64,000 nucleotides of DNA from Chlorobiota bacterium (GCA_016710285.1 JADJXR010000001.1:2606501-2670500), one strand, 5' to 3'. Counted from the first letter of the stretch, positions 1 to 9,273 are shown. Notes: generated by a model from the sequence alone, not told the origin. A program made the numbers and translations.

Positions 1-633
1 CCGCCAAGCATTGCCGATCGAATGATCTCCGGCGAACGCCAAATCGCCGACCGCTTCGACTCCGCCAGCATCCTGTTTGCCGATGTCGTCGGCTTCACTC
101 CGATGACCGCGCAGATGCCAGCAAGTGCGGTGCTGGAGTTCATGAACTTCGTCTTCGCGCACTTCGATTCCATTGCCGCGAAGCACGGCTGCGAGCGAAT
201 CAAGACAATCGGCGACGGCTACATGGCGGCGTGTGGCGCACCAATTGAATGCCCGGACCACGCGGAGAGAATCGCAAGAATGGCGATGGAGATGCTGGAA
301 GATGTGGCACTGCCGGAAAGCATCACCGAGCACTTACCGCCAAACACAGAGTTTGAAATCAGGATCGGCCTGCACACCGGCAGCATCACCGGCGGAGTAA
401 TCGGCACAGGCAAACTGGCCTACGACATCTACGGGGACACAGTGAACACGGCGAGCCGAATGGAAAGCCACGGGGAGGCTGGGAAGATTCACGTGAGTGA
501 GGAGTTTGCCGCCGCACTTTCTTCGGCAATCAATACCGGCGAACTCCCCATCACGTTGGAAGAACGTGGCGAACTAAACATCAAAGGGAAAGGAACCCTT
601 CGGACCTATTTTCTCAATCAAGTAATTCCATGA
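1..633 (+). CDS. Adenylate cyclase catalytic domain, C-terminal part of a TPR-cyclase (5' end outside window)
   Basis: Class III nucleotidyl cyclase that should make cAMP from ATP. The reading frame is open from base 1 (PPSIADRM...), matching the inside of the third paralogue at 2519-4774, so the N-terminal TPR part lies left of the window. Visible: metal-binding FADVVGFT and IGDGYMA aspartates, the adenine-selecting Lys in ERIKTIGD, Asp in YDIYGD, and the transition-state Asn/Arg pair in VNTASRME. All key residues are present, so it should be active. Its stop overlaps the next start (ATGA at 630), implying translational coupling. The core is nearly identical to the third paralogue, while the last ~45 residues match the second one instead. 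Confidence 0.9.
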   Translation, partial: PPSIADRMISGERQIADRFDSASILFADVVGFTPMTAQMPASAVLEFMNFVFAHFDSIAAKHGCERIKTIGDGYMAACGAPIECPDHAERIARMAMEMLEDVALPESITEHLPPNTEFEIRIGLHTGSITGGVIGTGKLAYDIYGDTVNTASRMESHGEAGKIHVSEEFAAALSSAINTGELPITLEERGELNIKGKGTLRTYFLNQVIP

Positions 634-2522
634 ATCCAGAAACAACCCTGACCGACCTGCGCTCCGCCGTAGCCGCAGCCGCCACACCCGCCGAGCGTGC
701 CAATGCGCTGAACCAACTTGCCGGGGAGTTGGAGCGGCAAGGAGAATATGCTGAAAGCCTTGCTGCCGCGGAGGAAGCTCATGCCGCAGCCAAAGAAGCA
801 GGTGATGCTGCTGCCGAAGCAGAAGCCTTGCGGGTGCAAGGTTCTGTGCATTGGCGGAGGGGTAATTACCCCACGGCGTTGCCATTGCTGGAGCAATCGC
901 TGAAGCTGTATGAAGAACGTGAGGATCGTTCCGATGTTGCTCGTGTCACCGTGGGCATCGGGAATGTGTACGCATCCCTTTCGGATTACCCGAAGGCGTT
1001 GGAGTATTACAGCCGTGCTCTTGCCCTGTTTGAAGAGCTTGGCAAACGTTCTGGTGTTGCCGGTGTTACCGGGAACATCGGGAATGTGTACTTGAACCTC
1101 TCGGATTATCCAAAAGTGTTGGAGTATTACAGCCGTGCTCTTGCCATGCATGAAGAGCTTGGCAATCGTTCCGGTGTTGCCAGTGTCACCAGCAACATCG
1201 GGACTGTGTACGGGGACCTTTCGGATTACCCAAAAGCATTGGAGTATCTCAGCCGTGCGCTTGCCATGCATGAAGAGCTTGGTGAGCGTTCCGGTGTTGC
1301 CATGGCCACCAACAACATCGGGATTGTGTACAAGTCCCTCTCGGATTACCCGAAGGCGTTGGAGTATTACAGCCGTGCGCTTGCCATGCATGAAGAGCTT
1401 GGGAATCGTTCTGGTGTTGCTATTACTACTGGGAACATCGGGATTGTGTACCAGAACCTTTCGGATTACCCGAAAGCGTTGGAGTATTTCAGCCGTGCTC
1501 TTGCCATGCGTGAAGAACTTGGCGAGCGTTCCGGTGTTGCCAGTATCACTAGGAACATTGGTTCACTCTATGCTCAAAAAGACTTCGCCGAGTACAACCC
1601 CGCCAAAGCCGAAGAGCTTCTCCAGCAAGCAATTGCTCTCAATGAAGAACTGGGAACCAAAGACCAACTCTATTCAGCCCACAAATCCTTAGCTAACCTC
1701 TACGAACAAGAATCCCGCTTTGAGGAAGCCCTCACCCACTTCAAAAAATTCCACGAAGTGAAAGAGGAAGTCCAGAGTGAGGAAGCAAAGAAGAAAGCCA
1801 TCCAAGTAGAACAGCAACGGCAGATTGCGGAGATGGAAAAACGCACGGCTGCCGAACGTGCCGATGCTGAAGCCACCAAACGGGTCCTTCACAACATCCT
1901 TCCACCAACCATTGCCCAGCGTGTTGTTCGCGGCGAGGAACATATCGCTGAATCGTTCGAGTCGGTGACGGTGTTGTTTGCCGACATTGTTGGGTTCACG
2001 GTGCTTTCGCAAGGGATCACTCCACGGGAGTTGGTTGCGGGGTTGGACGTGCTGTTCAGCCAGTTCGATGAGTTGGCGGAGAAGTACGGGTTGGAGAAGA
2101 TCAAGACGATTGGGGACGCGTACATGGCAGTATCGGGTCTGCCAGAAAGCCGTGAGAACCACGCAGAATCAGCGGCGCGAATGGCGATAGAGTTGGTGGA
2201 AGTAATTGCAGGGTTCGATGGGCTTGGGGATGGGATTCAACTCCAAGTACGGATTGGCTTGCACAGTGGAGAGGTAGTGGCGGGAATCATCGGAAAGAAG
2301 AAGTTCGCATACGACCTGTGGGGCGACGCAGTAAACACCGCGAGCCGAATGGAGAGCCACGGGGAGGCGGGGAAGATTCACGTGAGTGAAGAATTTGCCG
2401 CCGCACTTTCTTCGGCAATCAGCAAGGGCGAACTCCCCATCATGCTGGAAGAGCGTGGCGAACTAACCATCAAAGGGAAAGGAACTCTTCGGACCTATTT
2501 TCTAAACCCATCAACGAAATGA
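630..2522 (+). CDS. TPR-repeat adenylate cyclase (middle paralogue)
   Basis: 630-residue soluble signalling protein. An N-terminal helical region is followed by five canonical 40-residue TPR units of the type NIGNVYxNLSDYPKALEYYS plus one degenerate unit, a charged coiled-coil linker (about residues 375-415, rich in E/K/Q), a cyclase entry helix (LHNILPPTIAQRV), then a class III cyclase domain. Catalytic residues are intact: FADIVGFT, KIKTIGDAYMA, YDLWGDAVNTASRME. No signal peptide or membrane segment is seen, so it is probably cytoplasmic, with the TPRs sensing a protein partner. Both ends overlap the neighbouring cyclase genes by ATGA. The core cyclase sequence differs from both neighbours but its C-terminal tail is shared with the upstream one. 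Confidence 0.93.
   Translation: MNPETTLTDLRSAVAAAATPAERANALNQLAGELERQGEYAESLAAAEEAHAAAKEAGDAAAEAEALRVQGSVHWRRGNYPTALPLLEQSLKLYEEREDRSDVARVTVGIGNVYASLSDYPKALEYYSRALALFEELGKRSGVAGVTGNIGNVYLNLSDYPKVLEYYSRALAMHEELGNRSGVASVTSNIGTVYGDLSDYPKALEYLSRALAMHEELGERSGVAMATNNIGIVYKSLSDYPKALEYYSRALAMHEELGNRSGVAITTGNIGIVYQNLSDYPKALEYFSRALAMREELGERSGVASITRNIGSLYAQKDFAEYNPAKAEELLQQAIALNEELGTKDQLYSAHKSLANLYEQESRFEEALTHFKKFHEVKEEVQSEEAKKKAIQVEQQRQIAEMEKRTAAERADAEATKRVLHNILPPTIAQRVVRGEEHIAESFESVTVLFADIVGFTVLSQGITPRELVAGLDVLFSQFDELAEKYGLEKIKTIGDAYMAVSGLPESRENHAESAARMAIELVEVIAGFDGLGDGIQLQVRIGLHSGEVVAGIIGKKKFAYDLWGDAVNTASRMESHGEAGKIHVSEEFAAALSSAISKGELPIMLEERGELTIKGKGTLRTYFLNPSTK
949..1560 (+). repeat. 120-bp tandem coding repeats (TPR units)
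   Basis: Five near-identical 120-bp units, each encoding one 40-residue TPR, lie inside the cyclase gene. Conservation is strong at the DNA level (for example the repeated ttggagtattacagccgtgc), not only in protein, which suggests recent unit expansion or homogenisation. The same unit family recurs in the next gene. Confidence 0.85.
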
Positions 2523-4774
2523 ATCCAGAAACAACCCTGACAGACCTCCGCGCCGCCGTAGCCGCAGCAACCACACCCGCCGAGCGTGCCAATGCGCTGA
2601 ACCAACTTGCGCAACAGTTAGCCCAGCAAAGTCAATATGCCGAGAGCCTTGCCGCCGCCGAAGAAGCCTACGAGCTTGCCAAAGAGGCTGGAGATGAGTT
2701 GGCTGAGGCAGAAGCGTTGCACCTGCAAGGTGTGGTCTGTTTGCAGAAGGGTGAGTACAGCACGGCGTTGCCATTACTGGAGGAGTCATTGCAGCTGTCG
2801 GAACATCTTGGAGATAGCTCCGGCACGGCTCGCACCCTCAACAGCATCGGGAATGTGTACCGGAACCTTTCGGATTACCCGAAAGCGTTGGAGTATTACA
2901 GCCGTGCGCTTGCCATGTTTGAAGAGCTTGGGGATCGTTCCGGTGTTGCTCGTGCTACCAACAACATCGGGAATGTGTACCGGAACCTCTCGGAGTACCC
3001 AAAAGCGTTGGAGTATTACAGCCGTTCGCTTGCCCTGTGTGAAGAGCTTGAGGATCGTTCCGGTGTTGCTGGTGCCACCGGAAACACCGGGCTTGTGTAT
3101 TGGAACCTCTCGGATTACCCGAAAGCGTTGGAGTATTACAGCCGTGCGCTTGCCCTGTTTGAAGAGCTTGGGAATCGTTCCGGTGTTGCCAGTGCCACCA
3201 TCGGCATGGGGAATGTGTACAACTCTCTTTCGGAGTACGCGAAAGCGTTGGAGTATTACAGCCGCTCGCTTGCCCTGCATGAAGAGCTTGGGGAGCGTTC
3301 TGGTGTTGCCCGTGTCACCGGGAACATCGGGGTTGTGTACGCATCCCTTTCGGAATACCCGAAAGCGTTGGAGTATTACAGCCGTTCGCTTGCCCTGTGT
3401 GAAGAGCTTGGGAATCGTTCTGGTGTTGCCAGTGCCACCGGGAACATCGGGAATGTGTACTACTACCTCTCGGAGTACGCAAAAGCGTTGGAGTATTACA
3501 GCCGTTCGCTTGCCGTGCATGAAGAGCTTGGGGATCGTTCCGGTGTTGCCAGTGGCACCGGAAACATCGGGGTTGTGTACGAATCCCTTTCGGAGTACCC
3601 GAAAGCGTTGGAGTATTTCAGCCGTGCGATTGCCCTGCATGAAGAGCTTGGCAATCGTTCGGGTGTTGCCATGGCCACCGGAAACATCGGGAGTGTGTAC
3701 TGGAATCTCTCGGATTACCCGAAAGCGTTGGAGTATTACAGCCGTGCGCTTGCCTTGCATGAAGAGCTTGGCGAGCGCTCCGGTGCTGCCCATGTCACCG
3801 GGAACATCGGCTCACTCTACACTCGAAAAGCATTCGCCGAGTACAACCCCACCAAAGCCGAAGAGCTTCTCCAGCAGGCAATCACCTTTAACGAGGAACT
3901 GGGAACCAAAGACCAACTCTACTCAGCCCACCAATCTTTAGCCGAACTCTACGAACAAGAAGGCCGCTTCCAAGAAGCCCTCACTCACTTCAAGAAATTC
4001 CAAGAACTCTATCAAGAAGTCCAGAGCGAGGAGGCCCAGAAGAAAGCCATCCAAGTAGAACAACAACGGCAGATTGCGGAGATGGAGAAACGCACGGCTG
4101 CCGAGCGTGCGCGTGCAAAAGCCACCGAGGAGCTTCTCCACAAAACCCTCCCGCCAAGTATTGCCGATCGGATGATCTCCGGCGAACGCCAAATCGCGGA
4201 CCGCTTCGACTCCGCCAGCATCCTGTTCGCCGATGTCGTCGGCTTCACGCCAATGACCGCGCAGATGCCAGCAAGCGCTGTTCTGGAGTTCATGAACTTC
4301 GTCTTCGCCCACTTCGATTCCATTGCCGCGAAGCACGGCTGCGAGCGAATCAAGACAATCGGCGACGGCTACATGGCGGCGTGCGGCGCACCGATTGAAT
4401 GCGCGGATCACGCGGAGAGAATTGCCAGGATGGCGATGGAAATGCTGGAAGATGTGGCACTGCCAACCAGCATCACGGAGCATCTGCCACCAAACACAGA
4501 GTTCGAGATACGAATCGGCCTACACACCGGCAGCATCACCGGCGGAGTAATCGGCACGGGGAAGCTGGCCTATGATATTTACGGCGACGCAGTAAACACG
4601 GCCAGCCGAATGGAGAGCCACGGGGAGGCAGGGAAGATTCACGTGAGCGAGGAGTTTGCCGAGGAGCTTCGGCGAAAGGGAGGCGATTCTTCCTCAATGA
4701 CCTTGCTGGAACGCGGGATGATGGAGGTGAAGGGGAAGGGGGCGATGCGCACCTATTTCCTTGCATCCTCGTGA
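2519..4774 (+). CDS. TPR-repeat adenylate cyclase (third paralogue)
   Basis: 751 residues with the same architecture as its upstream neighbour: eight canonical 40-residue TPR units plus one degenerate unit, a charged coiled-coil linker (EVQSEEAQKKAIQVEQQRQ), the helix LHKTLPPSIADRM and a class III cyclase domain with complete catalytic residues (FADVVGFT, RIKTIGDGYMA, YDIYGDAVNTASRME). It should make cAMP. The start overlaps the previous stop (ATGA) and the stop overlaps the next start (GTGA at 4771), so at least four genes appear co-translated. It differs from the middle copy mainly in TPR number (8 against 5), cyclase core and C-terminal tail. Confidence 0.93.
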   Translation: MNPETTLTDLRAAVAAATTPAERANALNQLAQQLAQQSQYAESLAAAEEAYELAKEAGDELAEAEALHLQGVVCLQKGEYSTALPLLEESLQLSEHLGDSSGTARTLNSIGNVYRNLSDYPKALEYYSRALAMFEELGDRSGVARATNNIGNVYRNLSEYPKALEYYSRSLALCEELEDRSGVAGATGNTGLVYWNLSDYPKALEYYSRALALFEELGNRSGVASATIGMGNVYNSLSEYAKALEYYSRSLALHEELGERSGVARVTGNIGVVYASLSEYPKALEYYSRSLALCEELGNRSGVASATGNIGNVYYYLSEYAKALEYYSRSLAVHEELGDRSGVASGTGNIGVVYESLSEYPKALEYFSRAIALHEELGNRSGVAMATGNIGSVYWNLSDYPKALEYYSRALALHEELGERSGAAHVTGNIGSLYTRKAFAEYNPTKAEELLQQAITFNEELGTKDQLYSAHQSLAELYEQEGRFQEALTHFKKFQELYQEVQSEEAQKKAIQVEQQRQIAEMEKRTAAERARAKATEELLHKTLPPSIADRMISGERQIADRFDSASILFADVVGFTPMTAQMPASAVLEFMNFVFAHFDSIAAKHGCERIKTIGDGYMAACGAPIECADHAERIARMAMEMLEDVALPTSITEHLPPNTEFEIRIGLHTGSITGGVIGTGKLAYDIYGDAVNTASRMESHGEAGKIHVSEEFAEELRRKGGDSSSMTLLERGMMEVKGKGAMRTYFLASS
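2830..3810 (+). repeat. 120-bp tandem coding repeats (TPR units), expanded copy
   Basis: Eight near-identical 120-bp units encode successive TPRs. Units end in GDRSGVA, GNRSGVA or GERSGVA, with tgtgt/catga swaps between units. The copy number differs from the upstream paralogue, as expected for unequal crossing-over or slippage. Confidence 0.85.
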
Positions 4775-5469
4775 ACGCAATGACCGCTCCCCCCGTTGTC
4801 ACCCTCACCGTTTTCCACGTTGCTGGGTGGCGGCGGGGATGGGCGTTTGCGCAGATGGGGCTGGCGCGCCCGCTGCTGCGGAACGTCCCCGGGTTGCAGT
4901 TCTGGAAAATGATGGGGGCCGGCGGCGGGCTGGGCTTCACCCTGCGCCCCGATTGGGGGCGGTACGCGCTTCTCTCCGTTTGGAAGGATCAGGAATCTTC
5001 AAAGGATTTTTTTGCCAGCTCCCTGTTCATCCGCCGCTACCGCCGCGCCGCCAGCAGGCTTTCCACGCTGGTGCTGCGGCCAATCGCCACGCATGGCAAC
5101 TGGGACGGGGGGAACCCGTTCCTTCCCACCCTTCGCCGCAATCCGGAACCGGACGAACCAATTGCCGTGCTGACCCGCGCCTCAATCCGCCCGCTCCGCT
5201 CCCGTGCGTTCTGGGGCCAGGTCCCGCGCGTGAATCGGGAGATTGCGGAAACCCCAGGCCTGATTGCCTCGATTGGCGTTGGCGAACTCCCCTTCATCCG
5301 GCAAGCCACATTTTCGATTTGGGAGAACGCTGCGGCAATGAAGGCGTTCGCGTACGGAAGGCCGGAGCACCGGAACGCCATCCAGCGAACCCGCAGCGAA
5401 GGCTGGTACAGCGAAGAAATGTTCACCCGTTTTGTGGTGGTGGGGGGGATGGAGGAATTGCCATTGTAG
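4771..5469 (+). CDS. Spheroidene monooxygenase (CrtA)-like protein
   Basis: 232 residues resembling the CrtA/spheroidene monooxygenase family, heme enzymes that oxidise carotenoids. Family-like segments are LTVFHVAGWRRGWAFAQMG at the N-terminus, the FWKMMGAGGGLGF segment, ASIRPLRSRAFWGQVP and a C-terminal RTRSEGWYSEEMFTRF. GTG at 4771 overlaps the stop of the cyclase gene; an in-frame ATG lies three codons later at 4780. No other carotenoid gene is visible in the window, so the substrate is uncertain; CrtA-like proteins also occur outside carotenoid loci. Its coupling to cyclases suggests regulated expression with them, but no functional link can be read from the sequence. Confidence 0.7.
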   Translation: MNAMTAPPVVTLTVFHVAGWRRGWAFAQMGLARPLLRNVPGLQFWKMMGAGGGLGFTLRPDWGRYALLSVWKDQESSKDFFASSLFIRRYRRAASRLSTLVLRPIATHGNWDGGNPFLPTLRRNPEPDEPIAVLTRASIRPLRSRAFWGQVPRVNREIAETPGLIASIGVGELPFIRQATFSIWENAAAMKAFAYGRPEHRNAIQRTRSEGWYSEEMFTRFVVVGGMEELPL

Positions 5470-5677
5470 CGTGCAACCCCGAACCCCGCAAACTGCGCCC
5501 GCACTCTGTGCAGAAATTGGCGTACTGGTGCCGGATCACCGCGTGGCAATGGCCACACATCCGCTCAAGCGGGCTGCCGCAGCAGGGGCAGTAGTGGTCG
5601 CTCAAGAAGCAGATCACCCCGCACGATTCGCAAACCCGCGAACCATCGGGCGAAGAAGGCGGATAGGTGTTCAGCAT
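5423..5677 (-). CDS. Small double zinc-ribbon protein
   Basis: 84 residues with four cysteine pairs (CESC, CPCC, CGHC, CTEC), spaced as two treble-clef/zinc-ribbon knuckles, so it probably binds two zinc ions. Such proteins are often adaptor or nucleic-acid-associated, but the function here is unknown. The C-terminal tail is Pro-rich (PPSPPPPQ). Its 3' end overlaps the convergent CrtA-like gene by 47 bp; that overlap and the small size lower confidence, but the regular cysteine pattern is hard to get by chance. Confidence 0.65.
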   Translation of the reverse strand: MLNTYPPSSPDGSRVCESCGVICFLSDHYCPCCGSPLERMCGHCHAVIRHQYANFCTECGRSLRGSGLHATMAIPPSPPPPQNG

Positions 5678-5782
5678 GGAAGTCGGTTATTGGGGATCGG
5701 TTGCTGGAAGGGAATGCGCGGAAGTTGCTTGATCTTTCCTGTGATCTTCGTGTGGCCTTCGCCAACGGCTCCTTCTTCATTG

Positions 5783-5790
5783 TATCTTCG
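5783..5790 (+). promoter_or_regulatory. Putative -7 promoter element (TATCTTCG)
   Basis: This matches the Bacteroidota -7 consensus TAnnTTTG at seven of eight positions and lies 66 bp before the ATPase start. No convincing -33 element is seen. Confidence 0.45.
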
Positions 5791-5856
5791 CACGGTCACG
5801 GTTTTACGGATTGATGGTGACACCGCAAGGCCGATTGCACATTTGTTGGCGATACC

Positions 5857-8800
5857 ATGAAGCCCTTCTCTGAACAGACCCCTTCCGAATCCCTTATCCC
5901 CAACGCCGAACAGCTTACCGGGTTCCTGAACCACGGGCTGATGCCGTTTGTGGGAAGGGAGAAGGAGTTCCAGAAGCTGATAGAGTTTTGGCGCGGAACG
6001 CCCGAATCCCACGGCGTGCGTGCCGCGCTGATAGTGGGGGAAGCCGGGATCGGAAAAAGCAGGTTGATGGAGGAACTGATGCCCCAGATCATGCGGGAAG
6101 GGGGGGCCGTGGTTCACATCCGTTTCTACCCCGAATCGGCAATCCACCCCGGGCATCTTCTTGCCGATGCGTTGCTTGGTTCCGCCGGCGCGCGCGAGGT
6201 CCTGCGGGACCATTCCCCCCAGGACCTTCCCAGCGGCATTGCTGCGTTGCGGCGGGTGGTCCGGTTGCGGCCAACGGTGCTGGTGGTGGAGGACCTCCAT
6301 CTGCTTGCTGGCGATGCGGTGCGCGACTTTGCCGCAATCCTTGCCGCCCTTTCCGACGAACCCCTTTCGGTGGTTGGAACCACCCGCCCAACCCCAATCC
6401 CTGCCGCCGGAATCTTGGCCCCCTACCTTGTGGAAGAATTGGAGCTGCACGGCATCGGCCAGGAGGGGATTAAGGGATTGTGGAGGGCCCTGTTCAACGC
6501 ACTTCCGTTGCCCCACGTGGTGGACCTTTTGCAGGAAGGAACCCGGGGGAACGCGCTGGCGGTCCGCTCGGCACTTCGCCGGGCACTGAGCACCGGAGCG
6601 GTGGAGCGGGGAAGCGGCCAGTGGAAAGTGTTTGCCCCTGCGTTTGCGTCGGTGGTGGAACGGAGTGTGGATATGCTGGCGGTGGGGATGACCGCGCACC
6701 TTCGCGAGGAGGAACGCGCCACGGTGCAGGTGCTGGCATCGCTGGGCGAAGTGTTCGCACGCGAAACTGCCGAGGCACTGCTTGGCCCAAACGCACGCCT
6801 GCTGAACCAGCTGCTGTTCAAGGGAATCCTGACCACCATCTCCAGCGCGCCGCGCCCGCTTCCCGGCGGCGAAAGCACCCACCCGCTGATTGCCTTCGCC
6901 CACACCTTGCTCCATCGCCAGCTTGCGGAGCTTCTTCCGCCGGACCTTTCTTCCTTGATTGATGTTGTTGCCAACAACCTTCCGCTCTACTCCATTCTCC
7001 CATATCGTTTGCTTGGCGAGCGGCTTCCGGCATCCGGCGCGGTGGACCGCCACGTGTTGCAGCAGGCAATGCATCGGGCGTTCGACACCGCGCGGCATAT
7101 TGAGCAAAGTGCCCAGTGGCGGAACTCCATCATCCCGTTCCGTGCCGTTGCCGCAATGGCCTGTTCCTGCATTGCCGATTGGCCGGAGGAAGAATGGATA
7201 CCCTTGCTTGCCGACCTGTACTACTACCGGCTGATGTTGCTCCGCCGCGACCGCCCCCAAGCCTCCGAACCCGCCGTTGATGGCTTCCTTCGGCTGACGG
7301 AAAACGCCGCAACCCCGTTGCTTCGCCGGCAGCGGCTGATGGCGTTGCGGTTCCTGTATCGCCTTTGTTGGGAACGGGATCACGTCCCCCGCAACGATAT
7401 TTATGAAGAAGTCGAAGCGATTGTTGCCAGCAATCCCGAATTCCTTTACTCGCGGGAGTACGTCACCTTCCTCAGCTACCCCGCCAGCGTGGCTGCGCAG
7501 CGGGTGGATAATCAGGCCTGCCAGGCAATGGAGGAACGTGCCCAGCAGATTCTGGACTCCGAGCAATGCACCCCCCAACTCCGCCGCCAAATCCACGATT
7601 CCATCCTCCGCTTCCTGATGCAGTACTACGGTAATGCTGAACAGTACCGGCTGCGGTTGCAACAGCTTCAGCAGCTTGAGGATGAAGGGCTGAACGATTA
7701 CCTGCTCCGCCAGTTCAAACTGCTGCTGCTGTTTGAAGGGGGTTTTATGGAGCAGATCATCGAACCCGCACGCGCCTACGTGGCCGAGATGGAGCATCGG
7801 GGGATGCTGATGAACTACTTCGACGTGCGGATGCGAAGCCTTTGCGCCCAGAACGCCCTGGGGCTTCCGTTCCCAATGGTGATGCAGGAGTGGGAGAAGA
7901 TGTTCGCCGAAATTCCCGAAAGCCACATTATCCGTCTGGACGGCCAGCTCTCCTTCTTGGCAATCATCACCGCATTCTTCAACAATCGCGCTGCCGAGGG
8001 TGCGGCCTTGCTGGACCGTGTGTTCCCGGGCCGGCCAAGCACCTTCCCGATGATGCTGCTGACGGCGTTGATGGCCGATGCTCCATTCCCCGCAGCCTCC
8101 CATCAGTTTTTTCAGGACCCCCTGTTCGCCAGCGATGCCATGACGGCATTGGCTTCGTTCGTGATGAACAACCAAACGGAGCTTCGGGACCAAGCACGCC
8201 AGGCGGTGAAGGAAATCAACACCGAGCCGATCTACTCCGTGAAAGTGGTGCTCCACTACCTTACGGCCATTGAGCTTTTGTGGTATGCCGAGCGGAAAAA
8301 CCTGGGGCTGGAAGGGAAACCGCAGCTGCAAGAAAAGGTGGATGCCGTGCTGGAATGGATGGTGGCGCAACGCCTTCACGGGTGGGCGCGGCCGTTGCTG
8401 GAACGCTACCGCCCGGTGCTGGCAAAACCGGCGGCGCGCGCCTGGGGCCAACGGATTGCGGAAGTTGAGCAGGCCCTGGCACCAATCCCTGAACTACAGC
8501 AAGCCCTTCCCCCGCAGCAGTTGCGGATCACCATGCTGGGGGCCATTACCGTGGCACGGCCCGGGGGGGCGGCCCAGCCAATCAGCGGCGCGCGCTCCCG
8601 AACTTTGCTTGGGCTGATGGTGGCGGACCAGATGCAGCGGCGGCGGCTTGGGCGCGAAGAGTTTTGGCGGATTGCCGGCGGCGGCGGCGATGACCTTGAG
8701 CACAGCCGCAAAGCGATGAACCAGGGAATACTCCGCCTGCGCGAAGCAATCACCCGCGAAGCCGTCCAGACCGACGGCGAAACCCCAACACTGAATTTCG

Positions 8801-9189
8801 ATGCCGTGCAGGTGGACCTGCTGGAAGCGTTGCAGGCCCTGCGCCAGGCCGATTCCGCCGCCCGTGCCTCGGCTTGGATACGGGCGTTCCCGGCGGCGAT
8901 GCGAGCGTTGGAGATTTCACGCGGCGAGGTCCCCTTCCCGACACTCTACGACGATTTTTTTGAGGCCACCCGCGAAGATTTCGAGGACCTGCTCCGCTCC
9001 ACCACCTTGCGGGTTGCGCGCGGGCTGCTTCGCGAGGGGGACATCACCAGCGCGGAAGCATTGCTAACCCGCCTGTACGACATCATGCCGGAAGATGAGG
9101 AGGCTGGCACACTGCTGCAAAACGCCCTTATCGCCCTGGGCCGCCGCGCCGAAGCCGAGCGGGTGAAAATGCGGGCCGAAGCGGGGTGA
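5857..9189 (+). CDS. Large AAA ATPase with C-terminal SARP/BTAD-like regulatory module
   Basis: 1110 residues. The N-terminus carries an AAA ATPase of the LuxR/MalT-like predicted-ATPase kind: FVGREKEF, Walker A GEAGIGKS at residues 61-68, Walker B VLVVEDLH at about 141-148. A long helical middle region (about 350-880) looks TPR-like. From about residue 889 (LRITMLGAITVARPGG) a winged-helix-like segment is followed by a helical repeat region ending in ARGLLREGDITSAEALLTRL, resembling the OmpR-type wHTH plus BTAD pair of SARP activators. In SARP proteins this module is usually N-terminal, so the order here is reversed. It is probably an ATP-dependent signal-responsive transcription regulator; the target is unknown and the cyclase cluster is the nearest candidate. 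Confidence 0.75.
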   Translation: MKPFSEQTPSESLIPNAEQLTGFLNHGLMPFVGREKEFQKLIEFWRGTPESHGVRAALIVGEAGIGKSRLMEELMPQIMREGGAVVHIRFYPESAIHPGHLLADALLGSAGAREVLRDHSPQDLPSGIAALRRVVRLRPTVLVVEDLHLLAGDAVRDFAAILAALSDEPLSVVGTTRPTPIPAAGILAPYLVEELELHGIGQEGIKGLWRALFNALPLPHVVDLLQEGTRGNALAVRSALRRALSTGAVERGSGQWKVFAPAFASVVERSVDMLAVGMTAHLREEERATVQVLASLGEVFARETAEALLGPNARLLNQLLFKGILTTISSAPRPLPGGESTHPLIAFAHTLLHRQLAELLPPDLSSLIDVVANNLPLYSILPYRLLGERLPASGAVDRHVLQQAMHRAFDTARHIEQSAQWRNSIIPFRAVAAMACSCIADWPEEEWIPLLADLYYYRLMLLRRDRPQASEPAVDGFLRLTENAATPLLRRQRLMALRFLYRLCWERDHVPRNDIYEEVEAIVASNPEFLYSREYVTFLSYPASVAAQRVDNQACQAMEERAQQILDSEQCTPQLRRQIHDSILRFLMQYYGNAEQYRLRLQQLQQLEDEGLNDYLLRQFKLLLLFEGGFMEQIIEPARAYVAEMEHRGMLMNYFDVRMRSLCAQNALGLPFPMVMQEWEKMFAEIPESHIIRLDGQLSFLAIITAFFNNRAAEGAALLDRVFPGRPSTFPMMLLTALMADAPFPAASHQFFQDPLFASDAMTALASFVMNNQTELRDQARQAVKEINTEPIYSVKVVLHYLTAIELLWYAERKNLGLEGKPQLQEKVDAVLEWMVAQRLHGWARPLLERYRPVLAKPAARAWGQRIAEVEQALAPIPELQQALPPQQLRITMLGAITVARPGGAAQPISGARSRTLLGLMVADQMQRRRLGREEFWRIAGGGGDDLEHSRKAMNQGILRLREAITREAVQTDGETPTLNFDAVQVDLLEALQALRQADSAARASAWIRAFPAAMRALEISRGEVPFPTLYDDFFEATREDFEDLLRSTTLRVARGLLREGDITSAEALLTRLYDIMPEDEEAGTLLQNALIALGRRAEAERVKMRAEAG

Positions 9190-9220
9190 TGGGGGGCTAT
9201 GGCCGTTCCGCCGTAACCAC

Positions 9221-9228
9221 TAACTTTG
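9221..9228 (+). promoter_or_regulatory. Putative -7 promoter element (TAACTTTG)
   Basis: Perfect match to the Bacteroidota -7 consensus TAnnTTTG, about 140 bp before the T9SS protein at 9370. The identical octamer occurs at 32027. Confidence 0.55.
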
Positions 9229-9273
9229 CAGCCGTGTTGTGCTGGTGCTCCTGCATGAACGTTTCTCACAGTT

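Noticed and set aside
949..3810. CRISPR-like or other direct repeats
   Set aside because: The 120-bp units are in frame and encode TPRs; there are no spacers between repeats.
5671..8451. Antisense 926-residue open frame on the minus strand
   Set aside because: It is opposite the ATPase gene, has no domain, is rich in His/Gln/Gly as expected from GC-rich antisense codons, and the plus-strand gene has clear Walker motifs.
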